A DNA stretch of 64,000 nucleotides from Spartobacteria bacterium (GTDB taxonomy: Bacteria > Verrucomicrobiota > Verrucomicrobiia > Chthoniobacterales > UBA10450): contig PMSN01000010.1 in assembly GCA_003167555.1 (NCBI GenBank), forward strand, positions 16,935-80,934, read 5' to 3'. This document shows, one piece after another, positions 1 to 11,652 of the stretch. The notes under the pieces are model-generated. The model worked only from the letters and a program-made list of their open reading frames with translations. It was not told the origin of the DNA and searched no databases. Each line of letters begins with the position of its first letter. The first letter of the stretch is position 1. Both the position numbers and the translations under genes were made by a program.

Positions 1-1769
<1,769 letters not shown>

Positions 1770-1776
1770 TTTAGTT

Positions 1777-1869
1777 TGTCATGCTGAGCGCAGTCGAAGC
1801 ATCTCTCGCTGTTTCGCTGGCTCGCATAAACTCAAAGTCAGAGATTCCTCGACTTCGCTCGGAATGACA
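1777..1869. repeat. Family A palindromic element between atpA and atpG
   Basis: Two ~30-bp arms, beginning TGTCATGCTGAGCGCAGTCG on the left and ending CTCGGAATGACA on the right, are imperfect inverted copies of each other (about 24 of 30 matching) around a ~33-bp loop. The same arm sequence in a cleaner form recurs at 8331-8501 and 32165-32317, so this is a dispersed REP/MITE-like element. It lies inside the atp operon and would form a stem in the transcript between atpA and atpG. Confidence 0.8.
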
Positions 1870-1940
1870 GAAAGCTTCTTTGAGGTCACAATCTGTGACC
1901 TCAAACTCTCGACCGACGGTCTCGCTTGCCTTCAGGAAAA

Positions 1941-3473
<1,533 letters not shown>

Positions 3474-3485
3474 AATGTAGTTGGG

Positions 3486-3878
3486 TTAAAGTTGCTGTTG
3501 GAGACGATGCAGGCGATTGCGCACGCTGCTGTCCCACACGTCGCTGCCGACGCGGATGCGCATTCCGCCCAGCAGATCTTTGTTCACAACAAATCGGGTG
3601 GCGAGATCGCTGCCGTATTTGCGTTTCAGGTTCGCGAGCAGGTCCGCCTCCGCTTGCGGCGCCAGTTCCGTCGCGCTCTCGATGGTGGCCGTGCGCTTTT
3701 CCAGTTCGAGCCGGAGCAATCGCTTGTAGCTCTCCAGCACCTTGATGTAATTGCGCGGCTTCTTTTCGATGAGCGATTTCACAAGGGACGCGATCCGGCC
3801 GCTGTCGAGTTGGCCGTCGACAAAGCTCGCGCGCAGCAGTTGCTTCGAAAGCTGTCGCGTCTCTTTGTTGATCTTCAT
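3486..3878 (-). CDS. atpH: ATP synthase subunit delta, short form
   Basis: Peripheral-stalk subunit that ties the F1 head to subunit b. The gene is placed by order (b-delta-alpha) and by the C-terminal pattern VVNKDLLGGMRIRVGSDVWDSSVRNRLHRLQQQL, which matches the delta C-terminal domain (DxxLIGGxxxxxGDxxxDxSvrxxL). It encodes only 130 residues against the usual ~175-180, so the N-terminal six-helix bundle that grips alpha appears shortened. No in-frame upstream extension fits, since atpF ends 14 bp away. Either this lineage has a compact delta or part of the domain has been replaced. Function is inferred from context plus the C-terminal motif. Confidence 0.93.
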   Translation of the reverse strand: MKINKETRQLSKQLLRASFVDGQLDSGRIASLVKSLIEKKPRNYIKVLESYKRLLRLELEKRTATIESATELAPQAEADLLANLKRKYGSDLATRFVVNKDLLGGMRIRVGSDVWDSSVRNRLHRLQQQL

Positions 3879-3892
3879 CGTTTCTTTGTGAT

Positions 3893-4435
3893 TTAGGAGG
3901 CGAGCTGACGGGATGCTTCTTCCTGCAAGCGGCGTTGATCTTCGGAGGTCAGCACCTTGCCGGTGACTTTCGCCGTTGTCTCAACCACGAGGCGGCCCAG
4001 CTCGCGCTTCAATTCCATCATGGTGCGCTCGTGCTCGATGGCGCTCGCTTCGCGCGCCTTCGCCACGATTTGTTCCGCGGCCACGATCGCTTCCTGCTGC
4101 TTGCGATCGGCGAGGTGCGCCGCGCTTTCGCGCGCGTCATCAATCATCTTCTGGGCCTGCGCGTTCGCCTGGGCCAGGATGTCGGCATGGCGCTGCTCCG
4201 CCTCCGCGAGCTGTTGCTTGATTTTTTCCGCGTTGAGCAACCCTTCGGCAATTTTTTGCCGGCGCTCCTCGAGGACCGCCAGAATCGGTTTGTACGCGAA
4301 CTGGCGCAGGACGAGCGCGACGATGACGAAGCTGATGACCTGCGAGAGGAAAATCTTGGTATCAAACCCAAACGTTTCTCCGGTCTCGCGGGCCATGTCG
4401 ACGATGCTGGTCGCAGCAAGAATTGAGATGTTCAT
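3893..4435 (-). CDS. atpF: ATP synthase subunit b
   Basis: Membrane-anchored peripheral stalk subunit, about 180 residues from the ATG at 4435 (MNISILAATS). A hydrophobic segment near residues 30-48 (FLSQVISFVIVALVLRQF) is followed by a long charged helix rich in Glu, Lys, Ala and Gln typical of the b dimer (ILAVLEERRQKIAEGLLNAE onward). The ORF track extends this frame to 5773 across atpE and atpB; that extension is a frame artefact. The N-terminus is somewhat longer before the membrane helix than in E. coli b. It lies between atpE and atpH. Confidence 0.96.
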   Translation of the reverse strand: MNISILAATSIVDMARETGETFGFDTKIFLSQVISFVIVALVLRQFAYKPILAVLEERRQKIAEGLLNAEKIKQQLAEAEQRHADILAQANAQAQKMIDDARESAAHLADRKQQEAIVAAEQIVAKAREASAIEHERTMMELKRELGRLVVETTAKVTGKVLTSEDQRRLQEEASRQLAS

Positions 4436-4473
4436 GTTAATAAGCAGGTCACGGCAAGTTGGCGCCGGTCCGA

Positions 4474-4710
4474 TTAATGGACGAGGAACAAGGCGTAGAA
4501 CACGATCGCTTCCGCGAGCGCGATGGCCAGAATGGCCTGCACCAGAATCGGAGTCGCCGCGCCTGGATTGCGACCGACCGCCGAAGCCGCGCCCATGCCG
4601 ATGAGGCCGACGCCAATGGCCGCGCCGAGCGCCGCCAGTCCTACGTGAATGCTTCCGCTGATTTCCGCGAGTATTGGTAGTATCATATATTTTTCTGCTG
4701 GTTGTTTCAT
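4474..4710 (-). CDS. atpE: ATP synthase subunit c (c-ring)
   Basis: Proteolipid of the rotor ring, 78 residues from the ATG at 4710, which has a clear GGAGG Shine-Dalgarno 6 bp upstream; the track's earlier TTG adds one residue. Two membrane helices flank a polar loop GRNP, and the second helix carries the ion-binding carboxylate in ALAEAIVFYALFLV. The glycine-rich first helix (GAAIGVGLIGMGAA) lacks the Gln and the ES pattern of sodium-type rings, so proton coupling is likely (inference). A start at the internal ATG (MILPIL) would give a more standard 69-residue form. Confidence 0.97.
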   Translation of the reverse strand: MKQPAEKYMILPILAEISGSIHVGLAALGAAIGVGLIGMGAASAVGRNPGAATPILVQAILAIALAEAIVFYALFLVH

Positions 4711-4752
4711 CAACGACCTCCGCGGGAACCACGGTCCGATCGCCGAAATTTT

Positions 4753-5670
4753 TTAATGATGCGCCGCCTCCCCGTGTCCCGGTTCGTGTTGCGCGATGAG
4801 GAGAGTGAAGACTGCCGTCAGCAGCATGAAGACCAGCGCCTGGACGAAGCCGACGAGTAGCTCCAAGAAATAAAATGGAATCGGGATCAGCCACGCCAGC
4901 GATGGCACCACGTGGCTCATCGATTCGAGCATGATTTCGCCCGCGTAAATATTGCCGAACAATCGGAAACTGAGCGAGATGGGCCGGAACAAAATCGAAA
5001 CGATCTCGAGCCATCCGACGATGAAAAAGATGAAGATCATCAGGATCTTGAGGAAGCCTGACGTTTCCCCTTTCGGACCGAAGAGATGCATGATGAGCCC
5101 ACCGATGCCATTGGCCTGAATCGCCCAGACGATCCAGCAAACGAAAAAGACCGACGCCATCGCAAAGGTCAGATTTAAATTCGCGTTCGCGCCGCGAAGC
5201 AGCGGCCGATCGATATGGAATGCGCCGGTGGCATCGTGATGGCCCCAGCCGATCGTCCCGACGCCGGGCAGCAGGCCGAACCAGTTCAGAAAAAGAATGA
5301 AAATGAAGATCGTGGCGAAAAACCAGAACGTCTTCTTCACGAGTTGCCGGCCGATCATGTTCTCGAGGAAATTGTAGAGACTCTCGACGAGCCATTCCCA
5401 AAAATTCTGCGCGCCGCTCGGGACTGACTTGATCTTGCGCGTCGCCAGGCGCGCGAAAACGAGAATGCCGGCGGCGACGAACCAAGTCACGACCATCGAA
5501 TTCGTCACGGCAAATTGGCCGACATGGAAAAGGACGTCGGGCTTGAGCGGGATCGAGTGTTCTTCCTTCGCCGGCTCGTTTGCTGGTTCCGTCGCGGCGA
5601 AAGCTGAGAATCCGCCGAAGGCGAAGAGCGCCAGGGCGATCAGAATCAGCGGTGAAAAATAACGCGGCAT
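4753..5670 (-). CDS. atpB: ATP synthase subunit a
   Basis: Stator channel subunit in the membrane. From the ATG at 5670 it encodes 305 residues beginning MPRYFSPLILIALALFAFGG, an N-terminal hydrophobic stretch that may be a cleaved signal, followed by several membrane helices. The conserved helix with the essential arginine is visible in FRPISLSFRLFGNIYAGEIM, and the last helix has LLVGFVQALVFMLLTAVF. First gene of the operon; no atpI precedes it, since the next gene upstream is a glycosyltransferase 160 bp away. The track start at 5796 is an over-extension. Confidence 0.96.
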   Translation of the reverse strand: MPRYFSPLILIALALFAFGGFSAFAATEPANEPAKEEHSIPLKPDVLFHVGQFAVTNSMVVTWFVAAGILVFARLATRKIKSVPSGAQNFWEWLVESLYNFLENMIGRQLVKKTFWFFATIFIFILFLNWFGLLPGVGTIGWGHHDATGAFHIDRPLLRGANANLNLTFAMASVFFVCWIVWAIQANGIGGLIMHLFGPKGETSGFLKILMIFIFFIVGWLEIVSILFRPISLSFRLFGNIYAGEIMLESMSHVVPSLAWLIPIPFYFLELLVGFVQALVFMLLTAVFTLLIAQHEPGHGEAAHH

Positions 5671-5832
5671 GAAATGGAGTGTGTTGGAAGCAGCGGCCCG
5701 ATGTTTCCCGTAGGTGCGGCGGCCGCGGAAGCGGAGCACACAACATAAGGGGCGCTTGCGCCGCGCATACCAAAGCGCGTTTTGTCGCGATGACAAGAAA
5801 CTTTCCGCTGAAAGTTCAGCGCCGTCGCTGCG

Positions 5833-7062
5833 CTACTTCACCGAGACCTGTTCGGGGTAGCGCTCCTCGATAACAGGGGTCGACTCAGATTGCGGAATTC
5901 TCTCGTCCGCCCCCGCCAGCGCGACCGCTTCGTCGTAATGGCTTTCGAGCTGACGGATTTGCTCCCGCTGCTCGAAATTCGCCGCAACCGACTCGCTCGC
6001 GAGCGCGCCCATCTCCCGGAAAGCCAGAGGCGAACGCGCGATGTTTTTCATGGCAGTGGCCAGCGCTTCAAAATCGCGTTCTTCCACGAGAAACCCGCAC
6101 CGGCCATCTTCGACGGCCTCCGGAATTCCGCCATGGCGCGTGGCCAGCACAGCCAGCCCGGTTGCCATCGCTTCGAGAATGGAGTTGGGAATGCCTTCCT
6201 GGTTTTGATCGGGCGGCGTCTCGCTCGGGTGCAGGAAAAAATGTGAGGTCGCGTAGAGTTCCAGCAGTTCCGCCTGCGAAAGAAATCCGCGGAAATGGAC
6301 TTTGCCGGAAACGCCCAGTTCCTCCGCCAGTTCTTCCAGGTGCGATTGCAACGGGCCTTTGCCGGCGATGATCAGCTCGGCGTTTGGAAATTCCTTTTGG
6401 AAAATGGCGAAGGCGCAAAGCGATGTGGCCACGCCTTTCTTGGGAATCAGGCGGCACGCTTGCATGAACCTCCAACGCCCATTCTGGGGAGGATCGCGGC
6501 GGACAAAGGGAAATTCGTGCAACGGCACCCCGGTCCGGTTGATCCGCAGGCGCTCGGGCGGGCAACCGAGCGTCAGCAGGCGTTCGGCCAGAGATTTCGA
6601 GCGCGCGAGGACCAGCGGGACGGCGTTAAAGAGATCCCGCAGTTTCGGACCGTAATCGCGGATGTCTTTTTTTTGCGCCACGTCCGCGCCATGAAAGGAA
6701 ACGACACACGGTTTGTGCCAGCGCTCGATGAAAGGCAGCAGGTGCACGCCGGTGTGACCGAAATAAATGTGCATCAGGTCCGCGCCGCGCCGCTCGAGCA
6801 GCTTCGAAAGCATCTGGTATTCGCCGCGATAAACAATCGGCGGCCGCCGCTTCACGAACTTGAGCCAGCCATGCCGGAGCGGATTGCTGTGCGGCTTGGG
6901 AATGAGTTCGATATCGCGGAACGGAAACAACTCGCCGTTCTGCAGCGCCTTGGTCATGACGAACGTCTCGTAGTCGTGCAGCGACCGGACCTGACGGTAG
7001 ATGTGCAACATCTCCGGCTTCAGGAAGGTCGTGCAATAACTGGCTACAACTCGTTTACCCAT
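5833..7062 (-). CDS. GT4-type glycosyltransferase
   Basis: Predicted cytoplasmic retaining glycosyltransferase of the GT-B fold, probably acting on exopolysaccharide or lipopolysaccharide (the acceptor cannot be told). Length 409 residues. The N-terminal domain has the SFHGADV loop, and the C-terminal donor domain has the RLIPKKGV segment, the Gly-rich FRGFLSQAELLELYATSHFFL stretch and the EGIPNSILEAMATG signature with the E-x7-E pattern and the following GGIPEAV. It is closest in style to colanic-acid-type transferases (WcaL-like). It stands alone, transcribed towards the atp operon. Confidence 0.88.
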   Translation of the reverse strand: MGKRVVASYCTTFLKPEMLHIYRQVRSLHDYETFVMTKALQNGELFPFRDIELIPKPHSNPLRHGWLKFVKRRPPIVYRGEYQMLSKLLERRGADLMHIYFGHTGVHLLPFIERWHKPCVVSFHGADVAQKKDIRDYGPKLRDLFNAVPLVLARSKSLAERLLTLGCPPERLRINRTGVPLHEFPFVRRDPPQNGRWRFMQACRLIPKKGVATSLCAFAIFQKEFPNAELIIAGKGPLQSHLEELAEELGVSGKVHFRGFLSQAELLELYATSHFFLHPSETPPDQNQEGIPNSILEAMATGLAVLATRHGGIPEAVEDGRCGFLVEERDFEALATAMKNIARSPLAFREMGALASESVAANFEQREQIRQLESHYDEAVALAGADERIPQSESTPVIEERYPEQVSVK

Positions 7063-7109
7063 GCAAAAGAAACGCGATTGTCCGTTAGGTTGCGTAAATT
7101 GTCCATCTG

Positions 7110-8270
7110 TTAATCGCCTGCCAGGAGATCGGCGGTTTCGAGTTGTTGCTCCCGGCCAGCGGACGCTGTTTCAACGAAGAGCCATCGCTGCAATCGTTCC
7201 TTCAATTTCTCGAGGCCATCTCCGTCTGCGGCTGAGATCGCCACCACTTCCACTCCGGGAAATCGTCGCTCCAGCGCATCCAAATTCTCAGCCGCCTCCG
7301 GCAAGTCCATTTTGTTGGCGACCACATACCATGGCCGCTCGGAAAGCCGCGGATCGTAGAGATCGATCTCGCGCCGGAGATTCTGGAGATCTTCGATCGG
7401 GTGGCGCCCCTCGCTTCCGGCGATATCGACGACAAAAAGCAAAATCCGGCAACGCGTGATGTGCCGCAGAAAATCGTGGCCGAGCCCGACATTGCGATGC
7501 GCGCCCTCGATCAACCCAGGTACGTCGGCAATCGAGGCGCGGCGGTAACCGTCGAAATCGACGACGCCGACCACGGGATGCAGCGTGGTGAAAGGATACG
7601 GCGCGACTTTCGGATGCGCGGCGGAAATTTTCCCGAGCAACGTCGACTTGCCCGCGTTTGGATAACCGACGAGCCCCGCGTCCGCGATCGTGCGCAGTTC
7701 GAGGAGGAAATGGCCTTGCTCCCCCTCTTCGCCTTCGGTGTACTGGACCGGCGCGCGGTTCTTCGAGCTCTTGAAATGGACATTGCCTTTCCCGCCGCCG
7801 CCGCCTTTGCACAAAACGAATTCGTCGCCGTCGTGCGTGAGATCGGCGATCTGTAGCGGCGGTCTCTGACCGCCGTCGCCGTTTTCAGATTCAGGCGACG
7901 ACGCCCGGCGGTCAGAGACCGCCGCTACAGGAACTGCGACTGCGTCATAATCATCATTCCGCGGAATTGGCGCCGCAGCCGGATACACGACCGTGCCGAC
8001 CGGGACCTTGACCACTTTCGGCAGCGCGGCGCGCCCGTGCTTCTTCTTGCCTTGTCCGTGCACGCCGCTCTTCGCCTTGATGATCGGCTCGTAAAAAAGA
8101 TTCGAAAGATTGTCCGTGTGGACATCGGCGCGGAGAATCACGTCGCCGCCGCGCCCGCCATCGCCGCCATCAGGGCCGCCGTGTGGGACAAATTTCTCAC
8201 GCCGGAAACTGACGCACCCTCGTCCGCCGTCTCCGGCCTGGGCAAAAACTTTTATTCGATCGACAAACAT
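7110..8270 (-). CDS. obgE: Obg family ribosome-assembly GTPase with an in-frame palindrome insertion
   Basis: Essential GTPase of 50S ribosome maturation. From the ATG at 8270 (MFVDRIKVFAQAGDGGRGCVSF, the standard Obg start) it encodes 386 residues; the track's TTG at 8309 is over-extended. The Obg fold carries the glycine-rich DGGDGGRGGDV and GGGGGKGNVHF stretches. The G domain has G1 GYPNAGKSTL, switch PYPFTTLHP, G3 DVPGLIEGAH and G4 NKMDLP. Between the conserved VGTVVY and IADLTHDGDEFV strands there are about 44 extra residues, largely encoded by an 80-bp perfect-arm palindrome (7851-7930). The frame stays open, so the protein is probably functional. A short, non-OCT C-terminus ends the protein. 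Confidence 0.95.
   Translation of the reverse strand: MFVDRIKVFAQAGDGGRGCVSFRREKFVPHGGPDGGDGGRGGDVILRADVHTDNLSNLFYEPIIKAKSGVHGQGKKKHGRAALPKVVKVPVGTVVYPAAAPIPRNDDYDAVAVPVAAVSDRRASSPESENGDGGQRPPLQIADLTHDGDEFVLCKGGGGGKGNVHFKSSKNRAPVQYTEGEEGEQGHFLLELRTIADAGLVGYPNAGKSTLLGKISAAHPKVAPYPFTTLHPVVGVVDFDGYRRASIADVPGLIEGAHRNVGLGHDFLRHITRCRILLFVVDIAGSEGRHPIEDLQNLRREIDLYDPRLSERPWYVVANKMDLPEAAENLDALERRFPGVEVVAISAADGDGLEKLKERLQRWLFVETASAGREQQLETADLLAGD
7851..7930. repeat. Family C palindromic element inside the obg coding frame
   Basis: An 80-bp element with 25-bp arms that are exact inverted copies (left arm starts CTGTAGCGGCGGTCTCTGAC, right arm ends AGACCGCCGCTACAG), plus a short inner stem TCGCC/GGCGA. 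Related arms occur at 21366-21427 and as a half element at 37278-37301. Here it is translated as part of Obg, giving a polar, Arg/Ser/Pro-rich loop at a surface-exposed position of the Obg fold. Confidence 0.9.
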
Positions 8271-8330
8271 ATTGGGAATGCGGGGAATTTGCGGGGAAGC
8301 GCTCCGCAAGGTGCCATCGTCTCAGCTGCT

Positions 8331-8501
8331 TGTCATCCCGAGCGAAGCGAAGCGGAGTCGAGGGACCCCGTGGCGGTACGGTTGACTCACCGACGCCGAA
8401 AGGCTGGTCGCTCGTACGGACAACCCGGGATTGGACGCAAGCCCATCAACACTGTCGGCTGCGGGATCCCTCGACTCCGCTACGCTTCGCTCGGGATGAC
8501 A
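8331..8501. repeat. Family A palindromic element, near-perfect arms
   Basis: The left arm (TGTCATCCCGAGCGAAGCG...) and right arm (...CGCTCGGGATGACA) are ~39 bp each with about two mismatches when one is reverse-complemented, around a ~93-bp loop. It fills most of the gap between obg and the glgM-like gene. It may also act as a structured leader or terminator between them, but its recurrence elsewhere shows it is a dispersed element. Confidence 0.88.
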
Positions 8502-8506
8502 AACGC

Positions 8507-9733
8507 TTATAGCGCGGGCAGTTGATCACGCGTCGCTAACAGCTGTTCGTACAAAGCCTTCGTTTCTGCCGCGATCTTCGACCAGGCGAACTTCTCCTCG
8601 GCGCGTTTGCGTCCGGCTCGGCCGAACTTTGCGCGGAGCGCCGGATCGGCCATCAACTGATTGATCCGCGCGGCAAGATCACGCGCGAATTTCCCGGGGT
8701 CGCGCGGCTCGAAAGGACTCTCGGTCATCTGATCGATCGGAACGAGAAAGCCGGTCTCGCCGTCGGCCACCACTTCCTTGATTCCACCGACGGCAGTTGC
8801 GACCACGGCCGTCTCGCACGCCATCGCTTCGAGGTTGATGATGCCGAAGGGCTCGTAAATCGATGGGCAGCAAAAGACCGCGGCGTTCGAATACAATTCG
8901 CGCACGGTCGCTTTATCGACCATCTCGTCGATCCAGATAACGCCTGCTCGTTTGGCTTTCATCGTCTCGACCGCCTCTTTCATTTCGGCGCCGATCTCCG
9001 GTGTGTCCGGCGCACCGGCACAGAGCACGATTTGAAATCCAGGGTCCATGTATTCGATGGCGCGGACGAAGTGGACGATGCCTTTTTGCCGCGTGATTCT
9101 TCCCACGAAAAGCACGAATGGCTGGCTCGGATCGATCCCATGTTTGTTGCGCGACGCCGTGGAATCCAGTTTTCGATATTCCTCCAGATCGATCCCGTTG
9201 TGGATGACGTGCAGCCTTTCGGGACGAATCTTGAAAAGGCGTTCCAAGTCTCGCTTCGTTTCACCGGAAACGGCGATGACGGCATCGGCCATTTCGAGCG
9301 CGGTCTTTTCCAGCCAGACCGAGAAATCGTAACCGCCGCCGAGTTGCTCGCGTTTCCATGGCCGGAGCGGCTCGAGCGAATGGACCGTGATCACAAGCGG
9401 AATGCCGTAATTCATTTTGGCGAGGATGCCGCCGAAGTGGCTGTACCAAGTGTGGCAATGCACGAGATCGGCATCGATCTCCGCCGTGTTGAAGGCGGTG
9501 CAACGGTGGATCGCGCCGAAGACGGACCGCAGCGGCTTCGGACAAGTGAACCCCGACGCGTCGAGGTCGAATCCAATGACGCGAAGATTTCCCTTCCCCG
9601 ATTTTTGATCGCCAAAACAGCGCACCTCGATCGGCATCGTCTTCGCCAGCTCCCGCGAGAGATAATCGACATGCACGCCCGCGCCGCCATAAACGTAGGG
9701 CGGATATTCGTTCGTGAGAAAGAGCGCTTTCAC
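8507..9733 (-). CDS. GlgM/GlgA-like GT4 glycogen synthase (actinobacterial type)
   Basis: Predicted cytoplasmic alpha-glucosyltransferase of glycogen or maltose-1-phosphate metabolism. The 408-residue protein starts MKALFLTNEYPPYVYGGAGVHV, the typical N-terminus of the short 'glycogen synthase, Corynebacterium type' family. It continues with HCHTWYS, a VITVHSLEPLRPWK loop, VIHNGIDLEEY, FVGRITRQKGI and the E-x7-E motif EPFGIINLEAMACETAVVATAVGGIKEVV. In actinobacteria such enzymes (GlgM) use ADP-glucose and glucose-1-phosphate to form maltose-1-phosphate; the acceptor here is unknown. It follows usp by 47 bp on the same strand, so it may be read with mntH-usp. Confidence 0.85.
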   Translation of the reverse strand: MKALFLTNEYPPYVYGGAGVHVDYLSRELAKTMPIEVRCFGDQKSGKGNLRVIGFDLDASGFTCPKPLRSVFGAIHRCTAFNTAEIDADLVHCHTWYSHFGGILAKMNYGIPLVITVHSLEPLRPWKREQLGGGYDFSVWLEKTALEMADAVIAVSGETKRDLERLFKIRPERLHVIHNGIDLEEYRKLDSTASRNKHGIDPSQPFVLFVGRITRQKGIVHFVRAIEYMDPGFQIVLCAGAPDTPEIGAEMKEAVETMKAKRAGVIWIDEMVDKATVRELYSNAAVFCCPSIYEPFGIINLEAMACETAVVATAVGGIKEVVADGETGFLVPIDQMTESPFEPRDPGKFARDLAARINQLMADPALRAKFGRAGRKRAEEKFAWSKIAAETKALYEQLLATRDQLPAL

Positions 9734-9780
9734 GCTGCTCTATTAATCGTGTGCGGGACGGATCGCACGCAGATTCACCA

Positions 9781-10206
9781 TCAGCGTTTCACTTTCAAGA
9801 GCAGCACCGGAATGTCCACGTTGTGCCGAACGCGATCGGCCGTGCTGCCGTAAAGCAAATCGCTGATGAAGCGATGCCCGTGCGTGCTCATCGCGATCAG
9901 CTCGACCGGATGCGCGCGCGCCAGCTTGATAATCTCGGTCGACGGCTCGCCCATCGCCAGGACCGAAGTCACCTCGAATCCTTCCGCCTGTAATTCGCGC
10001 TCGAGATTCGCGAGGTAAGCGCGGTCCTGCTTCATCTCCTCGCTCTCCTGCAATTTGAACGTCTCGAAATTGCGCGCCGCCCAGCCGTCTGCCACGTGCA
10101 CCAGCATCAGCTTCGCATTCGACATCTTCGCGAGCGGGCGGATGTGCTTGAGAATGGTTTGGTCGGTCTCACGATTCTCCACCGGAACCAGGATTGTTTT
10201 ATACAT
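9781..10206 (-). CDS. Universal stress protein (UspA family, ATP-binding type)
   Basis: Small cytoplasmic stress protein, 141 residues. It starts MYKTILVPVENRETDQTIL and has the nucleotide-binding pattern G-x2-G-x(8-9)-G-S/T in STHGHRFISDLLYGSTADRV, which predicts ATP binding (UspFG-like) rather than the non-binding UspA type. It starts 6 bp after the mntH stop and is therefore almost certainly co-transcribed with the manganese transporter, suggesting control by MntR and a link to manganese or oxidative stress (inference). Confidence 0.92.
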   Translation of the reverse strand: MYKTILVPVENRETDQTILKHIRPLAKMSNAKLMLVHVADGWAARNFETFKLQESEEMKQDRAYLANLERELQAEGFEVTSVLAMGEPSTEIIKLARAHPVELIAMSTHGHRFISDLLYGSTADRVRHNVDIPVLLLKVKR

Positions 10207-10212
10207 ACGGGT

Positions 10213-11571
10213 TTAGGCGAGCCAACTCTGGAGCATTTGCACGAGGAGCCAGGCGTTGAGCGAAGCGATCACGAATGCGATGAACCATGCGAGACATTTC
10301 AGCGTCAGGCCATTCACAAATTCGCCCATCTTCAGTTTATCGCTCGTAAAAATCACGAGCGGAAAAACGGCGAAGCTCAATTGCAAACTCAAGATCACCT
10401 GGCTCAACACAAGCAAATTCGTGGTCCCCTTTTCACCGGAAATGATTGTGACGATGATGGCGGGAATGATCGCGATCGAGCGCGTAATCAAACGCCGCAG
10501 CCACGGTCGAATCCGGATGTTCAGGAAACCTTCCATCACGATCTGGCCGGCGAGCGTTCCCGTGAGGGTCGAGTTTTGCCCCGAGGCGAGCAGGGCCAGT
10601 GCGAAAAGCGTGCTCGCGCCGGTCACGCCGAGAAGGGGCGAAAGAAGTTTGTAAGCGTCCTGGATTTCCGCGACGTCGTTGCGGCCTCGCGTGTAAAAGG
10701 TCGCAGCCGAGACGATCAGGATGGCGGCGTTGATGAAGAGCGCGAACATCAACGCCAGGGTCGAATCGATCGTGGCGAACTTGATCGCTTCGCGTTTGCC
10801 GGCGGCGTTCAGTTCGTAACGCCGGGTCTGCACGATCGAGGAATGGAGATAAAGATTATGCGGCATCACGGTCGCCCCGAGAATTCCGACGGCGATGTAG
10901 AGCATGCCCGGATCGGTGATGATTTTTGCCGAAGGCACAAAGCCCTTCGCGATCCCGAGCAGATTAGGATGGGATACGACCAGTTCCCAACCGAAACATC
11001 CGCCGATCACAAAGATGAGCGCGATCACCAGCGCCTCGATGTAACGGAAACCTTTGTTCTGAAGAAAAAGGACGATGAGAACATCGAGCCCGGTAATGCA
11101 GACGCCGGCGAGAAGCGGAAGGCCGAAGAGCAGATTCAAGGCGATGGCCGAGCCGATGATCTCCGCCAGATCGCACGCCGCGATGGCCAGCTCGCAAATC
11201 ACCCACAACAGGAAGGAGACCGGCCGGCTGTAATGATCGCGGCAGGCTTGCGCCAGATCGCGGCCCGTCACGATCCCCAGTTTGAGCGAAAGCGCCTGGA
11301 GCAGGATGGCGATGAAGTTGGACAACATGATCACCGACAGGAGGGTGAAATTGTATTTCGAGCCACCCGCCAGATCGGTGGCCCAGTTTCCCGGATCCAT
11401 GTAACCCACCGCGACCAGAAACCCGGGACCGGCGAAGGCGAAAAGTTTGCGCAAGAAACCGGCGGAAGGCGGCACGACCAGGCTGCGATGGACCTCGGAC
11501 AAACTGGGCAGAGCCGGCTCCGAGCGGAAACCCGGTTTGGTATGGAGCAGGCCGGACTCGAAATTAGCCAC
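10213..11571 (-). CDS. mntH: Nramp-family Mn2+/Fe2+ transporter
   Basis: Proton-coupled divalent metal importer of the inner membrane, 452 residues with about 11 membrane helices. The helix-1 metal-binding motif is intact ([11 protein letters not shown]), as is the helix-6 motif [14 protein letters not shown]. The start is GTG at 11571 and lies inside a perfect 20-bp palindrome (11561-11580), a position where a bound repressor would block initiation. The gene is divergent from an MntR-type regulator at 11653 and followed by a universal stress gene. Manganese is the likely substrate given the regulator, though Nramp proteins also carry iron. Confidence 0.95.
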   Translation of the reverse strand: MANFESGLLHTKPGFRSEPALPSLSEVHRSLVVPPSAGFLRKLFAFAGPGFLVAVGYMDPGNWATDLAGGSKYNFTLLSVIMLSNFIAILLQALSLKLGIVTGRDLAQACRDHYSRPVSFLLWVICELAIAACDLAEIIGSAIALNLLFGLPLLAGVCITGLDVLIVLFLQNKGFRYIEALVIALIFVIGGCFGWELVVSHPNLLGIAKGFVPSAKIITDPGMLYIAVGILGATVMPHNLYLHSSIVQTRRYELNAAGKREAIKFATIDSTLALMFALFINAAILIVSAATFYTRGRNDVAEIQDAYKLLSPLLGVTGASTLFALALLASGQNSTLTGTLAGQIVMEGFLNIRIRPWLRRLITRSIAIIPAIIVTIISGEKGTTNLLVLSQVILSLQLSFAVFPLVIFTSDKLKMGEFVNGLTLKCLAWFIAFVIASLNAWLLVQMLQSWLA

Positions 11572-11580
11572 GGCTAATTT
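11561..11580. promoter_or_regulatory. Candidate MntR operator at the mntH start
   Basis: AAATTAGCCACGGCTAATTT is a perfect inverted repeat (9-bp arms, 2-bp centre) covering the mntH GTG start. Its TAGC...GGCTA core resembles the E. coli MntR box, which is established knowledge; that this site binds the adjacent MntR is inference. Confidence 0.7.
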
Positions 11581-11620
11581 AGTTGTCCATTACTATTAAT
11601 CTGTCAAACGCAAAGTATTT

Positions 11621-11634
11621 TTTGGTTGACCAAA
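11621..11634. promoter_or_regulatory. Second palindrome in the mntH-mntR intergenic region
   Basis: TTTGGTTGACCAAA has 6-bp perfect arms around a TG centre, about 19 bp before the mntR start codon. It could be an autoregulatory site or simply promoter-proximal sequence; its arms differ from those of the mntH site. Confidence 0.4.
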
Positions 11635-11652
11635 TAACCGGTTGGCGCGTTC

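Noticed and set aside
3893-5773. 626-residue frame spanning atpF, atpE and atpB
   Set aside because: Only the last 180 codons are atpF; the upstream part is an open but non-coding frame over other atp genes.
5671-5832. Sigma-70 promoter for the atp operon (TTGTCA followed by TATGCG)
   Set aside because: The spacing between the two boxes is about 21 bp and the second is a poor match, so no promoter was annotated.
10096-11577. 493-residue plus-strand ORF opposite mntH
   Set aside because: Shadow frame over a membrane transporter gene; its Asp/Gln/His-rich sequence mirrors hydrophobic codons.
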